Source: CG2-30-36-16 sp964372115
Lineage (GTDB): Bacteria; Bacteroidota; Ignavibacteria; Ignavibacteriales; Ignavibacteriaceae
Length of the DNA stretch: 64,000 bases
Direction of reading: 5' to 3'
Assembly: GCA_964372115.1 (NCBI GenBank)
Contig: CAYJPN010000009.1
Coordinates: 62,001 to 126,000 of the forward strand
Shown: positions 18,822 through 27,578 of the stretch, piece after piece
Layout: each line of letters opens with the position of its first letter
How positions within the stretch are numbered: the first letter of the stretch is position 1
The notes under the pieces: generated by a model
Seen by the model: the letters and a program-made list of their open reading frames with translations, nothing else
The model's database searches: none
Told to the model about the DNA's origin: nothing
Program-made: the position numbers and the translations under genes

Positions 18822-19685
18822 ATGACAGACATTGAATCGAAAAAGAAGGTTTACAGAAATTACCTGCAGAATATCCGCAACCTTCCCTCAATGCCTTTGG
18901 TGATGGTGGAAGTTTCGAAGATGCTTACTAATCCTATGACGAGCGCAAGCGACCTTGGAAGATTAATAGGTAAAGATCAAGGGTTGGTTGCAAAAATTTT
19001 AACGGTGGCAAACTCTCCTTTGTACGGGCTTCCCCGTCGTGTATCTACGGTTGAGTTTGCAATAGTAATTCTCGGTTTCGATCAGATAAAAAATATTGTA
19101 ATTGCTCTCTCTATGATCGAAGCCTTCCAGAGTTCAAGCGATGAATATTGGAACCGCGATGCATACTGGCGCCACTCTTTAATAACCGCTACCGCTGCAA
19201 AAAAAATTGCAGACGAATTAGGTTACCCGCGCTCGGGTGAAGCTTTTACAGCCGGTCTCCTTCACGATCTCGGTATTTCGGTTATGCAGCGTTATCTTAA
19301 TAATGAATTCAAAGTAATAAGCAATATGGTAAATGAAACCGGTATTTGCCATCTTGCCGCCGAAGAAGAAGTACTCGGTTTAACACACCAGGATGTCGGA
19401 AGATTTTTAGCCGATAAATGGAATTTACCGCAAACCCTCGGCGATGCTATTCTTAATCATCACTTCCCCTCAAACGCCGAACAAAACAGAGTGTTATCTT
19501 CTATTATTCATCTTGCCGATTTTATGACTCAGGTACTGCAAACCGGTGATTTTAAGTGGGATGATAATTATAAATTCGATGAAAATGTACTTCATATTTT
19601 AAATATTGGTGACGCTTCTTCATTACAAAAATTCATTCAGAGTTATGAGGAAGTATTTAAAAAACAAATGGAAATTTTCAAATAG
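18822..19685 (+). CDS. HDOD domain signalling protein, first of a tandem pair
   Basis: HDOD-domain protein, a relative of HD phosphohydrolases that usually acts as a protein-binding signalling module. The domain spans about residues 15-215, with the P-S-M-P block, K-D-Q-G-L-V-A-K-I-L, A-N-S-P-L-Y-G and G-L-L-H-D-L-G. The ATG at 18822 is preferred over 18804 because it has an AGGA ribosome-binding site 6 bases upstream and the other start lies inside fliA. It is strongly similar along its length to the next gene, so the pair arose by tandem duplication. It is placed inside the flagellar cluster just after the sigma factor. Confidence 0.85.
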   Translation: MTDIESKKKVYRNYLQNIRNLPSMPLVMVEVSKMLTNPMTSASDLGRLIGKDQGLVAKILTVANSPLYGLPRRVSTVEFAIVILGFDQIKNIVIALSMIEAFQSSSDEYWNRDAYWRHSLITATAAKKIADELGYPRSGEAFTAGLLHDLGISVMQRYLNNEFKVISNMVNETGICHLAAEEEVLGLTHQDVGRFLADKWNLPQTLGDAILNHHFPSNAEQNRVLSSIIHLADFMTQVLQTGDFKWDDNYKFDENVLHILNIGDASSLQKFIQSYEEVFKKQMEIFK

Positions 19686-19695
19686 AGAGATAAAA

Positions 19696-20577
19696 ATGAT
19701 AAACGAAGCAGACAGACAGAGCAAAAGAGAAAAAACTGAACTTGTATTAATGAACATTTATAACCTGCCGCCAATTCCAAAGGTAATGCAGGAAACAATT
19801 CAGCTTCTTGAAAACAGAAATACACGCACAAATGATCTTACAAAAGTAATTACAAAAGATCAGAGTCTTGTTGCAAAAATTTTAACAATTGCTAACTCTC
19901 CGTTGTACGGTTTGCAACGTAAAGTAACTTCAATTGATTTTGCCGTTCTTGTTCTTGGCTTTAGTGAAATAAGAAACATTGTTTCGGTTCTTTCTATGAT
20001 GGAGTCATTCAAAAACAAAACAGATAATTTCCTCGATCAGAAAAAATTCTGGCTTCACTCATTTTTAACAGGCAGCGTTTGCAAACGTGTAGCGGATGAT
20101 TTACAAACCGGTAACGGCGGCGAAGCTTTTATAGCCGGATTTTTACACGATATGGGAATTTCCGTTATGCACCGATTTTTCCACTCTAACTTTGTACAGG
20201 TTGTTAATCTTGTAAACAAAGAAGGTATGTCTTACAGCCAAGCCGAATTGGAAGTTTTCGGTCTCGATCATCAGGAAATGGGCTATTTTCTTGTTGACAG
20301 GTGGAACTTTCCTAAAACACTGAGTTCTGCAATTTCAGCTCATCATGCGCCAGAAAAAGGGGGAGATAATGTGCTGCTTGCATCGGTTGTTCATTTTGGC
20401 GATTACATGACCCAATATCTTAAAGCCGGTGATTTCGAGTGGGATACAGATCTTCAGTTAAATGAAACAGCGCGTAAAACTCTCGGTTTTGATAGTGACG
20501 AGGCAGCCGCAAAATTTATTGATGGTTATAAAGAGTTATTCGAGTCGCAAAAAGAAGCAGCAAGGTTTTTAAGTTGA
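19696..20577 (+). CDS. HDOD domain signalling protein, second of a tandem pair
   Basis: Paralogue of the preceding gene, with the same blocks: P-P-I-P, K-D-Q-S-L-V-A-K-I-L, A-N-S-P-L-Y-G and F-L-H-D-M-G. The start at 19696 follows the previous stop by 10 bases and sits behind GAGAGA; an upstream in-frame ATG at 19606 lies inside the first gene and is unlikely. Its stop codon overlaps the TTG start of the kinase-like gene that follows. HDOD proteins in flagellated bacteria influence flagellar gene expression or c-di-GMP-linked decisions; that role here is inferred from position only. Confidence 0.85.
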   Translation: MINEADRQSKREKTELVLMNIYNLPPIPKVMQETIQLLENRNTRTNDLTKVITKDQSLVAKILTIANSPLYGLQRKVTSIDFAVLVLGFSEIRNIVSVLSMMESFKNKTDNFLDQKKFWLHSFLTGSVCKRVADDLQTGNGGEAFIAGFLHDMGISVMHRFFHSNFVQVVNLVNKEGMSYSQAELEVFGLDHQEMGYFLVDRWNFPKTLSSAISAHHAPEKGGDNVLLASVVHFGDYMTQYLKAGDFEWDTDLQLNETARKTLGFDSDEAAAKFIDGYKELFESQKEAARFLS

Positions 20578-21884
20578 GACTGATAAAAGAAAATACTTTT
20601 GGGTTCGAAACCCTTTATGAAACGCTGCAATATTTACCGGCGCAAAAGAATAGATTAAGCCGTTCGGCTTCTATGGTAAATACAGCCAGCGCCGATAGAG
20701 GAAATCTGCTTGAAAAATACTCTCACGCATTTCAGAATCTTGCATCGCTCGAACGGCAGCTTAAAAAGTTTTCAACACTCGAAGAGGTTATGGGTTTATT
20801 TACAAACTCGTTAAAAAGAGTATTAACGGTAAAAGATGTAAATATCTTTTATTTTGATGAATCAGGTTCCAAACTTACCCCTGTGGTACAAACCGAGATG
20901 CCGTCGTCTACTTACTTTGTAAATACGGCAAATAAAGCCGGCATCCTTGATTGGATTTTTGAATCGAGCCGCCCGACAGTTGTGCCGGAATTTGATAATT
21001 TTAAATCGACCGGAGCAAAACTAAGTTATTTAATTATACCTATAACTGAAGGTAAAAAGAAAAAAGGTGTGCTTGCTGTTTTAACCCCGCAGCCTGCATT
21101 TGTAGTTAACAGCATAGAAGACCAACTAATAGAACTTATGCTTTCGCTTGTTGTGGCAAAAATTGAAGTTCTCCATAAAAAAGAAGAAATCCAAAATGCC
21201 TATAACGAGCTGCAGGTATATCAGTCAAAACTTTCAAACGATTTTAAACTGTCGGCTATTGGCGAACTAACAACCGGTATACTCGAAGATATACTTTCAC
21301 CGCTTCAGGTAATATTAAGCTATACCGATTTCTTAAGCCAGGAAGACAACAAAGTTGATGAAAAGGTTTTAACAACAATTAAGTCGCAGGTTAAAAAAGT
21401 TGAAGGTGTAGTAGGCAGACTTGTAAAATTTGCGAGCCTTGAAGATGGAAAATTTAAACTGCAGCCTTGCAGCATAAATAAATTGATAAAGGAATATCAT
21501 AAAGTTATTTCAACTTCTCTAAAAAACGATAATTACGAATGTATATTAGACTTTGAAGAAGATGTACCATCAATTCTAAGCAGCCCAAATTACATTTACC
21601 AGTTGCTTACCAATTTATTCGGTTTAATAAAATCATCGAAAACCGGCGGCGGCATTTTAATACAAACAAAATATGTAAACGAAAAAGTGCTCGTAAAAAT
21701 TATTACAACCGATCATAACGTTTTGCTGAACAAAAGTACCGCTAACGAAAAAGAAGATATTAACTTAAAGATTGTAAAAAATTTAATGCGCAAACATGAA
21801 GGCGCTGTACAAACGGATTCCAGCCCAAAATCGGGTTCGGTTATTGTGCTGTCATTTCCGTTAAAGAGGACGATTAGAGCATGA
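20574..21884 (+). CDS. GAF domain protein with degenerate histidine-kinase core
   Basis: A 436-residue cytoplasmic protein with a GAF sensor domain (about 60-205), a coiled-coil linker and a region that aligns with the dimerisation and ATP-binding parts of a histidine kinase. In the dimerisation helix G-E-L-T-T-G-I-L-E-D-I the phospho-accepting histidine is replaced by E238. The ATP-binding part keeps an N-L-F-G-L-I-K echo of the N box but has no D-x-G-x-G or G-x-G-x-G box. It therefore looks like a pseudokinase scaffold. The TTG start overlaps the previous stop, and the end overlaps the next gene by four bases. Confidence 0.75.
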   Translation: MRLIKENTFGFETLYETLQYLPAQKNRLSRSASMVNTASADRGNLLEKYSHAFQNLASLERQLKKFSTLEEVMGLFTNSLKRVLTVKDVNIFYFDESGSKLTPVVQTEMPSSTYFVNTANKAGILDWIFESSRPTVVPEFDNFKSTGAKLSYLIIPITEGKKKKGVLAVLTPQPAFVVNSIEDQLIELMLSLVVAKIEVLHKKEEIQNAYNELQVYQSKLSNDFKLSAIGELTTGILEDILSPLQVILSYTDFLSQEDNKVDEKVLTTIKSQVKKVEGVVGRLVKFASLEDGKFKLQPCSINKLIKEYHKVISTSLKNDNYECILDFEEDVPSILSSPNYIYQLLTNLFGLIKSSKTGGGILIQTKYVNEKVLVKIITTDHNVLLNKSTANEKEDINLKIVKNLMRKHEGAVQTDSSPKSGSVIVLSFPLKRTIRA

Positions 21885-22456
21885 AAAAAATTGCAGCGCT
21901 GTTGTTCGTTTTGTCGTTTTTCAATTCTTCACCGCTATTTGCTCAGGAAGATTCTGTTGATACTTCAGCTCCAAGCTTGATTAGTTTGCAAGTAATGCAA
22001 AGCAGGCAAAAAAAGCATGAAGAAATATTGGGTAATAAAATTGAAAACAATTTGCCTGCTGTAATCCGGACAGAAAATAAAGTTAAATCAGCAAAGATAG
22101 AATCTTCAACTGGTTCAACAGCAAAAATTATTCTTCTTGCATCCGCATCAGCCATTGTTTTTTTGTTCGTATTAGTAAGAAGAATAAAATTAGTAAAAAC
22201 AGATGGCAGCAGCGCATTGAGAAAAAATGTAAAACTAATGCGCGAAGAAAAAGTAATTAGGTTGAATGACCCGAAGCTTAAAAAAACAAGGGTTCGGATT
22301 GCGAGAGAAGAAATAAAATTTAACACCGATAAAGTTGCTCAACTTGCGCGGCAATTAAATATTTCAAAAGGTGAATTACAATTAGCAGCACGCCTAAGAC
22401 AAACTGCGCTGGGCAGTGTAAATAAAAATGTTTTGTTTGATGAAAGAGGAAGATAA
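21881..22456 (+). CDS. Predicted signal-peptide membrane protein, unknown, flagellar cluster
   Basis: Not recognised. The 191-residue product has an N-terminal signal peptide ending near residue 22, a charged periplasmic stretch, one membrane segment (about 79-97) and a basic cytoplasmic tail. The last 45 residues contain a segment (Q-L-A-R-Q-L-N-I-S-K-G-E-L-Q-L) that could form a helix-turn-helix like that seen in some swarming-associated membrane proteins; that comparison is from memory. It overlaps both neighbours, so it is co-translated with the pseudokinase and the first rod gene. Confidence 0.6.
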   Translation: MKKIAALLFVLSFFNSSPLFAQEDSVDTSAPSLISLQVMQSRQKKHEEILGNKIENNLPAVIRTENKVKSAKIESSTGSTAKIILLASASAIVFLFVLVRRIKLVKTDGSSALRKNVKLMREEKVIRLNDPKLKKTRVRIAREEIKFNTDKVAQLARQLNISKGELQLAARLRQTALGSVNKNVLFDERGR

Positions 22457-23163
22457 TGGTTAAAGGAATTTTTATGGCTGCAAGGAGCTTAAAAACCCGT
22501 ACAAAAAATATGGATGTTATTGCCAATAACCTTGCTAATATCAGTACAACCGGTTACAAGCGCGAAGTTCCTTTTTCGGAAGTTTTGACAAAAGAAGGAC
22601 AAATACTTATAAAGAAGTTTACCGATTACAAACAGGGCGAACTTCTGCCGACATCAAACCCTTTCGATCTTGGTGTTTTTGGTAACAGCGCATTTGTTGT
22701 TCAAACCGATCGCGGACAGGAACTAACCCGCGATGGTCGTTTTAAACTTAATGAAGAAGGTACACTTGTTACTACCGACGGGAATAAAGTAATGGGGAAG
22801 AATGGTGAGATAAACCTCAGTGATCAGATGTTAAGTAAAGATCAGACAATCATTATATCCGGTGAAGGCGAATTAAAAGTCGGCGATACAGTTATAGATA
22901 CTTTTTTGATGGCAAAATTAGACGGTTCACAGGAATTCAAAAGAACAAGCGGCTCTAGTTTTATTCCGGCTGATGATAATATTGAATACGCAAATGCGGA
23001 AGATTATAAAATAAATCAAGGTTATCTCGAAGAATCGAATATAAACCCGATTATTGAGATGGAAGCGATGATACAAATAAATAGTGAATATGGTTCATCG
23101 AGCAAAGTAGTTAACATTCTCGATCAAAGCCTTGAAAAGGCTAACGAGATGGGAAGAGTATAA
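22456..23163 (+). CDS. flgF: Flagellar basal-body rod protein FlgF
   Basis: Proximal rod subunit exported through the flagellar apparatus. The 235-residue protein opens with the rod/hook N-terminal block (D-V-I-A-N-N-L-A-N-I-S-T-T-G-Y-K, about residues 17-32) and ends with a helical segment including I-N-S-E-Y. The central domain is short. It lies 15 bases before flgG, the standard order. The assignment as FlgF rather than a second FlgG rests on order and length. Confidence 0.85.
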   Translation: MVKGIFMAARSLKTRTKNMDVIANNLANISTTGYKREVPFSEVLTKEGQILIKKFTDYKQGELLPTSNPFDLGVFGNSAFVVQTDRGQELTRDGRFKLNEEGTLVTTDGNKVMGKNGEINLSDQMLSKDQTIIISGEGELKVGDTVIDTFLMAKLDGSQEFKRTSGSSFIPADDNIEYANAEDYKINQGYLEESNINPIIEMEAMIQINSEYGSSSKVVNILDQSLEKANEMGRV

Positions 23164-23178
23164 ACAAGGAGTTAAATT

Positions 23179-23979
23179 ATGCCAACAAGAGCTTTACGCA
23201 CAGCAGCATCCGGAATGTATGCACAACAGTTAAATGTTGAAGTTATTTCAAACAACATTGCAAACGTTAATACAACCGGTTATAAAAAGAATAAAGCAGA
23301 GTTTCAGGATTTAATGTACCAGGAGGTGGTGGTTAATCCGTTGTCAAGTTCAACATCCGGTGCAAATGACGCTGCGGTAAACAAAATACAAATTGGTAAC
23401 GGTGTGCAGCCCTCATCAACCTCAAAAATTTTCGCACAGGGAGATGTGGTCCAAACCCAAAATCAACTCGATCTTGCAATACACGGAGAAGGATTTTTAC
23501 AAGTACTAAAACCAGACGGAACTTATGTTTACACACGTGATGGATCGCTTAAAGTTAACAGCGAAGGAAAACTTATTACCGCCATGGGTTATAAAATTGA
23601 TCCGGAAGTAACCCTTGATGAAAACACGCTTGCTGTTACCATAAGCCGGGATGGATATATTGATGTTGAATCCACGGGCGGCGGAACAGTATCGGCTGGA
23701 CAATTAGAACTTGTACGGTTTATGAATCCAGCCGGTTTGAAAGCGCTTGGTGATAACCTTTATGGCGAAACAGAAGCCTCGGGGCAGCCGATAGTTGGTA
23801 CGCCCGGCAGCGAAGGCTTTGGAGAATTAGCGCAGGGATTTCTCGAAGCTTCCAATGTAGATATTGTTGAAGAAATGGTTGCGATGATAAGCGCACAGCG
23901 CGCTTATGAGATGAACTCCAAAACTGTAAAAACAGTTGAAGAGATGATGACAATGGCAACAAACCTAAAAAGAAGTTAA
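23179..23979 (+). CDS. flgG: Flagellar distal rod protein FlgG
   Basis: Distal rod subunit that forms the drive shaft through the peptidoglycan. The 266 residues match the family length. The N-terminal block N-N-I-A-N-V-N-T-T-G-Y-K-K, the A-I-H-G-E-G-F-L-Q-V segment, the T-R-D-G-S motif and the C-terminal E-E-M-V-A-M-I-S-A-Q-R-A-Y-E motif are all present. An AAGGAG ribosome-binding site lies about 9 bases before the ATG. Confidence 0.95.
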   Translation: MPTRALRTAASGMYAQQLNVEVISNNIANVNTTGYKKNKAEFQDLMYQEVVVNPLSSSTSGANDAAVNKIQIGNGVQPSSTSKIFAQGDVVQTQNQLDLAIHGEGFLQVLKPDGTYVYTRDGSLKVNSEGKLITAMGYKIDPEVTLDENTLAVTISRDGYIDVESTGGGTVSAGQLELVRFMNPAGLKALGDNLYGETEASGQPIVGTPGSEGFGELAQGFLEASNVDIVEEMVAMISAQRAYEMNSKTVKTVEEMMTMATNLKRS

Positions 23980-23984
23980 TTAAA

Positions 23985-24629
23985 ATGATTACGCTTTTAC
24001 TTTCAGTAATAATGTTTTTAGCGCCCGGTGGAAATCTAAAAGATGAAGTCGGTACATATCTAAAAGAAAAACTTTCTTACTATAAAAGTTTTGAGTTTGA
24101 AATTGTAAAAGCTCCCGAAAAATATTCATCAATTGAAATAATTAACCGCGAACTCGATTTGCGCGGTAACATCATTCATTTGCCTGTAAAAGTTTTTGAA
24201 GCGCAGGGCAAAAGCAGCATGAGTTATTTATCGGTAAAATTAAAATTGTACAACGATGCGTTAGTATCGGTAAAACTGATAAGTAGAAATGAAAAATTGA
24301 ATGCCTCGTTTTTTGAATTTAAAAAAGTAGAAGTTACAGGGGTTAGAGGTACGCCGGTAAAGACAATAGAAGGTATAGATTCATACCGTTCAAAAAGTAC
24401 AATAAATCCGGGTGAAATAGTTGTTGAAGAACATATTGAGCCGTTTCCCGTAATTTTATCGGGCGACCGTATTACCGCGCATTCTATTTCGGGTAATGTG
24501 GTTATTTCGGTTGAAGCTTTTGCACGCCAGGACGGAGCCGAAGGCGATGTAATAAGAATTATTACAAAAGAAAAAAAATTATTTAAAGCCCGCGTAATTG
24601 ACGGACTAAACGTGCAAATTTTAGAGTAA
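23985..24629 (+). CDS. flgA: Flagellar P-ring assembly chaperone FlgA
   Basis: Periplasmic chaperone needed to polymerise the P ring. The 214-residue product has a short N-terminal hydrophobic export signal and a C-terminal SAF domain (about 110-214) with I-N-P-G-E-I-V and G-D-V-I-R-I-I. The order flgG-flgA-flgH-flgI supports the call. The N-terminal third is weakly conserved, as is typical of the family. Confidence 0.85.
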   Translation: MITLLLSVIMFLAPGGNLKDEVGTYLKEKLSYYKSFEFEIVKAPEKYSSIEIINRELDLRGNIIHLPVKVFEAQGKSSMSYLSVKLKLYNDALVSVKLISRNEKLNASFFEFKKVEVTGVRGTPVKTIEGIDSYRSKSTINPGEIVVEEHIEPFPVILSGDRITAHSISGNVVISVEAFARQDGAEGDVIRIITKEKKLFKARVIDGLNVQILE

Positions 24630-24634
24630 ACATT

Positions 24635-25204
24635 ATGAAAAAGATTTTTATTTTTTTGGTGTTAATAACCGCAGTAACAACTGCACAAAACATGAGAACA
24701 AATTCATTTGCATCTCTTTTTTCGGATCAGAAAGCTAACCGAATAGGTGATGCTATAACAATTTTAGTAATTGAATCATCCCAGGCATCCAATAACGCCG
24801 AAACCCAGGCCGGAAGACAAAGCGATTTAGGATTTAATGCAGGCGGCGAGTTTAACGGAAAAGGAATTCCCAAAGTTGATGTCGGTCTTAGTTCGAACAA
24901 TGATTTTAAAGGTTCGGGTTCTACAAAAACAACCGGAATGGTTCGCACAAAAATAAGTGCAACTGTAGACTCTGTGCTCGATAACGGCAACATGGTTATT
25001 AAAGGGAGTCGCAAAATTGTAATAAACGGTGAAGAACAAACTATCCATATAAGAGGTATTGTAAGAACTTCTGATATTATGGCTGATAACTCGGTGCTTT
25101 CTTATAATATATCAGAAGCCGAAATTATTTTTGAAGGAAGCGGTATTATCGACAGTGCGCAAAAACCGGGCTGGTTAACAAAATTCTTCCATTGGATTTT
25201 TTAG
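24635..25204 (+). CDS. flgH: Flagellar L-ring protein FlgH, without lipobox
   Basis: Outer-membrane ring subunit that forms the bushing around the rod. The 189-residue protein matches FlgH in G-D-A-I-T-I-L-V-I-E, the V-D-S-V-L-D-N-G-N-M-V-I-K-G block and the C-terminal G-I-V-R-T-S-D-I. In well-studied species FlgH is a lipoprotein. Here the N-terminal signal (about 1-17, ending T-T-A-Q) has no lipobox cysteine, and the whole protein contains no cysteine. It is therefore probably cleaved by signal peptidase I. It starts 5 bases after flgA. Confidence 0.9.
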   Translation: MKKIFIFLVLITAVTTAQNMRTNSFASLFSDQKANRIGDAITILVIESSQASNNAETQAGRQSDLGFNAGGEFNGKGIPKVDVGLSSNNDFKGSGSTKTTGMVRTKISATVDSVLDNGNMVIKGSRKIVINGEEQTIHIRGIVRTSDIMADNSVLSYNISEAEIIFEGSGIIDSAQKPGWLTKFFHWIF

Positions 25205-25211
25205 GATAATA

Positions 25212-26306
25212 ATGAAAAAGCAATTTTTAATTTTTGTAATGATTTCATTTTTCTGCACAAGTCTCTTTGCGCAGAGAATAAAAGATATTGCTTACATGAC
25301 CGGTGATAATTCCGAACAGATAATCGGTTATGGTCTCGTCGTAGGACTCGCAGGCTCGGGCGACACACAACGTTCGTCTTTTACTATTCAATCAATAACA
25401 AGTATGCTGAAGAGGTTTGGTATTACTGTTCCTCAAAACGATTTGAAAACAAAAAACGTGGCTGCTGTAATGGTTACGACAACGTTAAATTCAAATCTTA
25501 AGACCGGCGCCAAATTTGATGTTACCGTTTCCTCGATGGGTGATGCTTCAAGTCTTCAAGGTGGAACACTGCTTATGACTCCGCTTTCAGGTTTAAGCGG
25601 AACAGTTTACGGTTTTGCCCAAGGTCCAATTTCTGTTGGCGGTTACGATATCAATACAGGCTCGGGCGGAAGAGTTTCAAAAAATCATACACTTGCCGGG
25701 CGTGTACCGCGCGGCGGAATACTAAAATTACCAATAGACACAGACGGTATAGGCGCCGACGGTTTAAGCTTATATTTGCGCGAACCCGATATAACAACCT
25801 CAAACAATATTGCAAACGTCATCAATACCGCATTCGGGCAAAGTACTGCGGCTGCGTATGACGCCGGCGAAGTGAGAATTAATATTCCTGCTGCCAGAAC
25901 AAACAATATTGTGGGGTTCCTCGCCGAACTTGAAGCCCTTACTGTTGTGATTGATAACTCCGCCAAGGTTGTATTAAACGAAAGAACCGGTACTGTGGTA
26001 GCCGGCGCAAATGTAAGAATAAGTCCTGTTACTATTTCGCACGGTGGTTTGAATATAAACATCAGATCATTCCCTATGATTTCGCAGCCAAACGGATTTA
26101 GCAACGGAGAAACAACCGTATTTAATAATTTAGTTCCAACTGCCTCACAGGATTCTACGACTGCAATTGCAATTAACGGCGCTTCAAACGTGCAGGAAGT
26201 TGCCGCGGCGCTTAACTCATTAAGAGTTTCGCCGAAGGATATAATTGCAATATTCCAGGCTCTAAAAGAAGCCGGCGCTTTAGTTGGAGAATTGGTGATA
26301 ATTTAA
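25212..26306 (+). CDS. flgI: Flagellar P-ring protein FlgI
   Basis: Periplasmic ring subunit around the rod in the peptidoglycan layer. The 364-residue protein has a signal peptide ending near A-Q at residue 20 and the family blocks R-I-K-D-I-A, Y-G-L-V-V-G-L-A-G-S-G-D, and L-N-E-R-T-G-T-V-V-A-G near 258-268. The C-terminal L-K-E-A-G-A-L segment is typical. Its stop overlaps the flgJ start by one base. Confidence 0.96.
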   Translation: MKKQFLIFVMISFFCTSLFAQRIKDIAYMTGDNSEQIIGYGLVVGLAGSGDTQRSSFTIQSITSMLKRFGITVPQNDLKTKNVAAVMVTTTLNSNLKTGAKFDVTVSSMGDASSLQGGTLLMTPLSGLSGTVYGFAQGPISVGGYDINTGSGGRVSKNHTLAGRVPRGGILKLPIDTDGIGADGLSLYLREPDITTSNNIANVINTAFGQSTAAAYDAGEVRINIPAARTNNIVGFLAELEALTVVIDNSAKVVLNERTGTVVAGANVRISPVTISHGGLNINIRSFPMISQPNGFSNGETTVFNNLVPTASQDSTTAIAINGASNVQEVAAALNSLRVSPKDIIAIFQALKEAGALVGELVII

Positions 26307-27124
26307 TGGACGAGATTAAATTAAAAATAACCGATATGCAGAGACATTTTAAAACTGCACCGCAAATAGAAAACGTACAGCGATATTCGGATGAACAGAA
26401 AACCAGGATATCAAAAGCGGCAAAAGATTTTGAAAGTCTTATGACCTCTATGATGTTAAAAAGTATGAATGAAACAAACAATGGTTTTTTTGGCGAGGAC
26501 AGCTACGGCGGCGATTACTTTAATTCAATCTTTGAAAATGAAATAGCGCAAAAAATGTCGCAAGGCAAAGGAATCGGGATTGCCGATATCCTTTACAGAA
26601 AAATAACCGGTGAAGAATTAAACAAAATTCAGGATGAGAATTTTTCTCCGAAGTTACCGGCAGTAAAAATAAATTTGAAAAACATCGACCGACATATGAA
26701 TCCAATAGTGCCGAGTTCACGATCGGTGGAAAGATTAAATCGGTTTGATGATTTGATTGAACAAGCTTCGGCAAAGTATGGCGTAGATAAAAACATTATA
26801 AAATCCGTAATTCTCACAGAGTCAGCCGGAAACGAAAAAGCATTATCATCGGCAAAAGCAAAGGGGCTTATGCAGTTGATGGATTCGACGGCAAAAGATA
26901 TGGGTGTTAATAATGTATGGAATCCCAAAGAGAATATTTTCGGCGGAACAAAATATTTATCGCAAATGCTTCAGCAGTATAACGGCGATGTTAAACTTGC
27001 ATTGGCTTCGTACAATGCGGGTCCGGGTAATGTAGACAAATATAACGGTGTGCCCCCATTCGAAGAAACACAAAATTATGTTGTTCGGGTGATGGGTTAT
27101 CTTAAACATTTTGAGAGTATATAA
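26306..27124 (+). CDS. flgJ: FlgJ-type rod-binding protein fused to a lytic transglycosylase
   Basis: Caps the growing rod and opens the peptidoglycan for it. The N-terminal half (about 30-105) is the rod-binding domain with A-K-D-F-E-S-L-M, M-L-K-S-M, and the G-Y/G-G-D-Y-F-N-S-I-F segment. The C-terminal half (about 150-270) is a soluble lytic transglycosylase (SLT) domain with the catalytic glutamate in T-E-S, the G-L-M-Q-L-M motif and A-S-Y-N-A-G-P. In enteric bacteria the C-terminal enzyme is an unrelated glucosaminidase, so this is an alternative domain pairing. The gene overlaps both neighbours by one base. Confidence 0.9.
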   Translation: MDEIKLKITDMQRHFKTAPQIENVQRYSDEQKTRISKAAKDFESLMTSMMLKSMNETNNGFFGEDSYGGDYFNSIFENEIAQKMSQGKGIGIADILYRKITGEELNKIQDENFSPKLPAVKINLKNIDRHMNPIVPSSRSVERLNRFDDLIEQASAKYGVDKNIIKSVILTESAGNEKALSSAKAKGLMQLMDSTAKDMGVNNVWNPKENIFGGTKYLSQMLQQYNGDVKLALASYNAGPGNVDKYNGVPPFEETQNYVVRVMGYLKHFESI

Positions 27125-27576
27125 TGGAAATAAATGAACTGAAACAATCGTTAATTGAGCAGAGAGCAAATCTTCAGCTATTTTTAGAAACTCTTTTAAA
27201 ACAGCGCCGGGCTATCATAGAAAATAATATAGAGTCTTTGGAAGAGTCGATAGCGGCGGAAGAGCAGCTTCTAATGCGCATTCATAATCTTGAGCAGCAG
27301 TCAAAGGAAACTATAAAAAGTTTAGTTAGAACTCACGGTTTAAGAGTGCAGAACTATAGTTTAAGCATGCTTTTAAGCGCCGCAGCCGCCAAGTCGGAAA
27401 TAAAACTTGACGATTTATTTAATCTCCAGAATAATATTCAACGGTTAGTAAACGAAATAAGCCGTGCAAATGAGCATAACCGGGTTCTCGTAAACCATGC
27501 AAGAAGTTTTGTTCGTGAAACCATTAACGCGCTTGTTAATGATAACGGTGCACAGCTTCTTGATAGAAAGATCTAA
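27124..27576 (+). CDS. flgN: FlgN-type flagellar export chaperone
   Basis: Cytoplasmic chaperone that delivers the hook-filament junction proteins FlgK and FlgL. The 150-residue product is entirely helical and charged, with long heptad-like segments (about 1-60 and 100-145), like FlgN. Sequence conservation in this family is low, and the call rests on size, helical character and its place immediately before flgK. A one-base stop/start overlap couples it to flgJ. Confidence 0.78.
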   Translation: MEINELKQSLIEQRANLQLFLETLLKQRRAIIENNIESLEESIAAEEQLLMRIHNLEQQSKETIKSLVRTHGLRVQNYSLSMLLSAAAAKSEIKLDDLFNLQNNIQRLVNEISRANEHNRVLVNHARSFVRETINALVNDNGAQLLDRKI

Positions 27577-27578
27577 CA

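Noticed and set aside
25685..26104. 139-codon antisense ORF inside flgI
   Set aside because: It is the shadow of a conserved gene, without its own signals.
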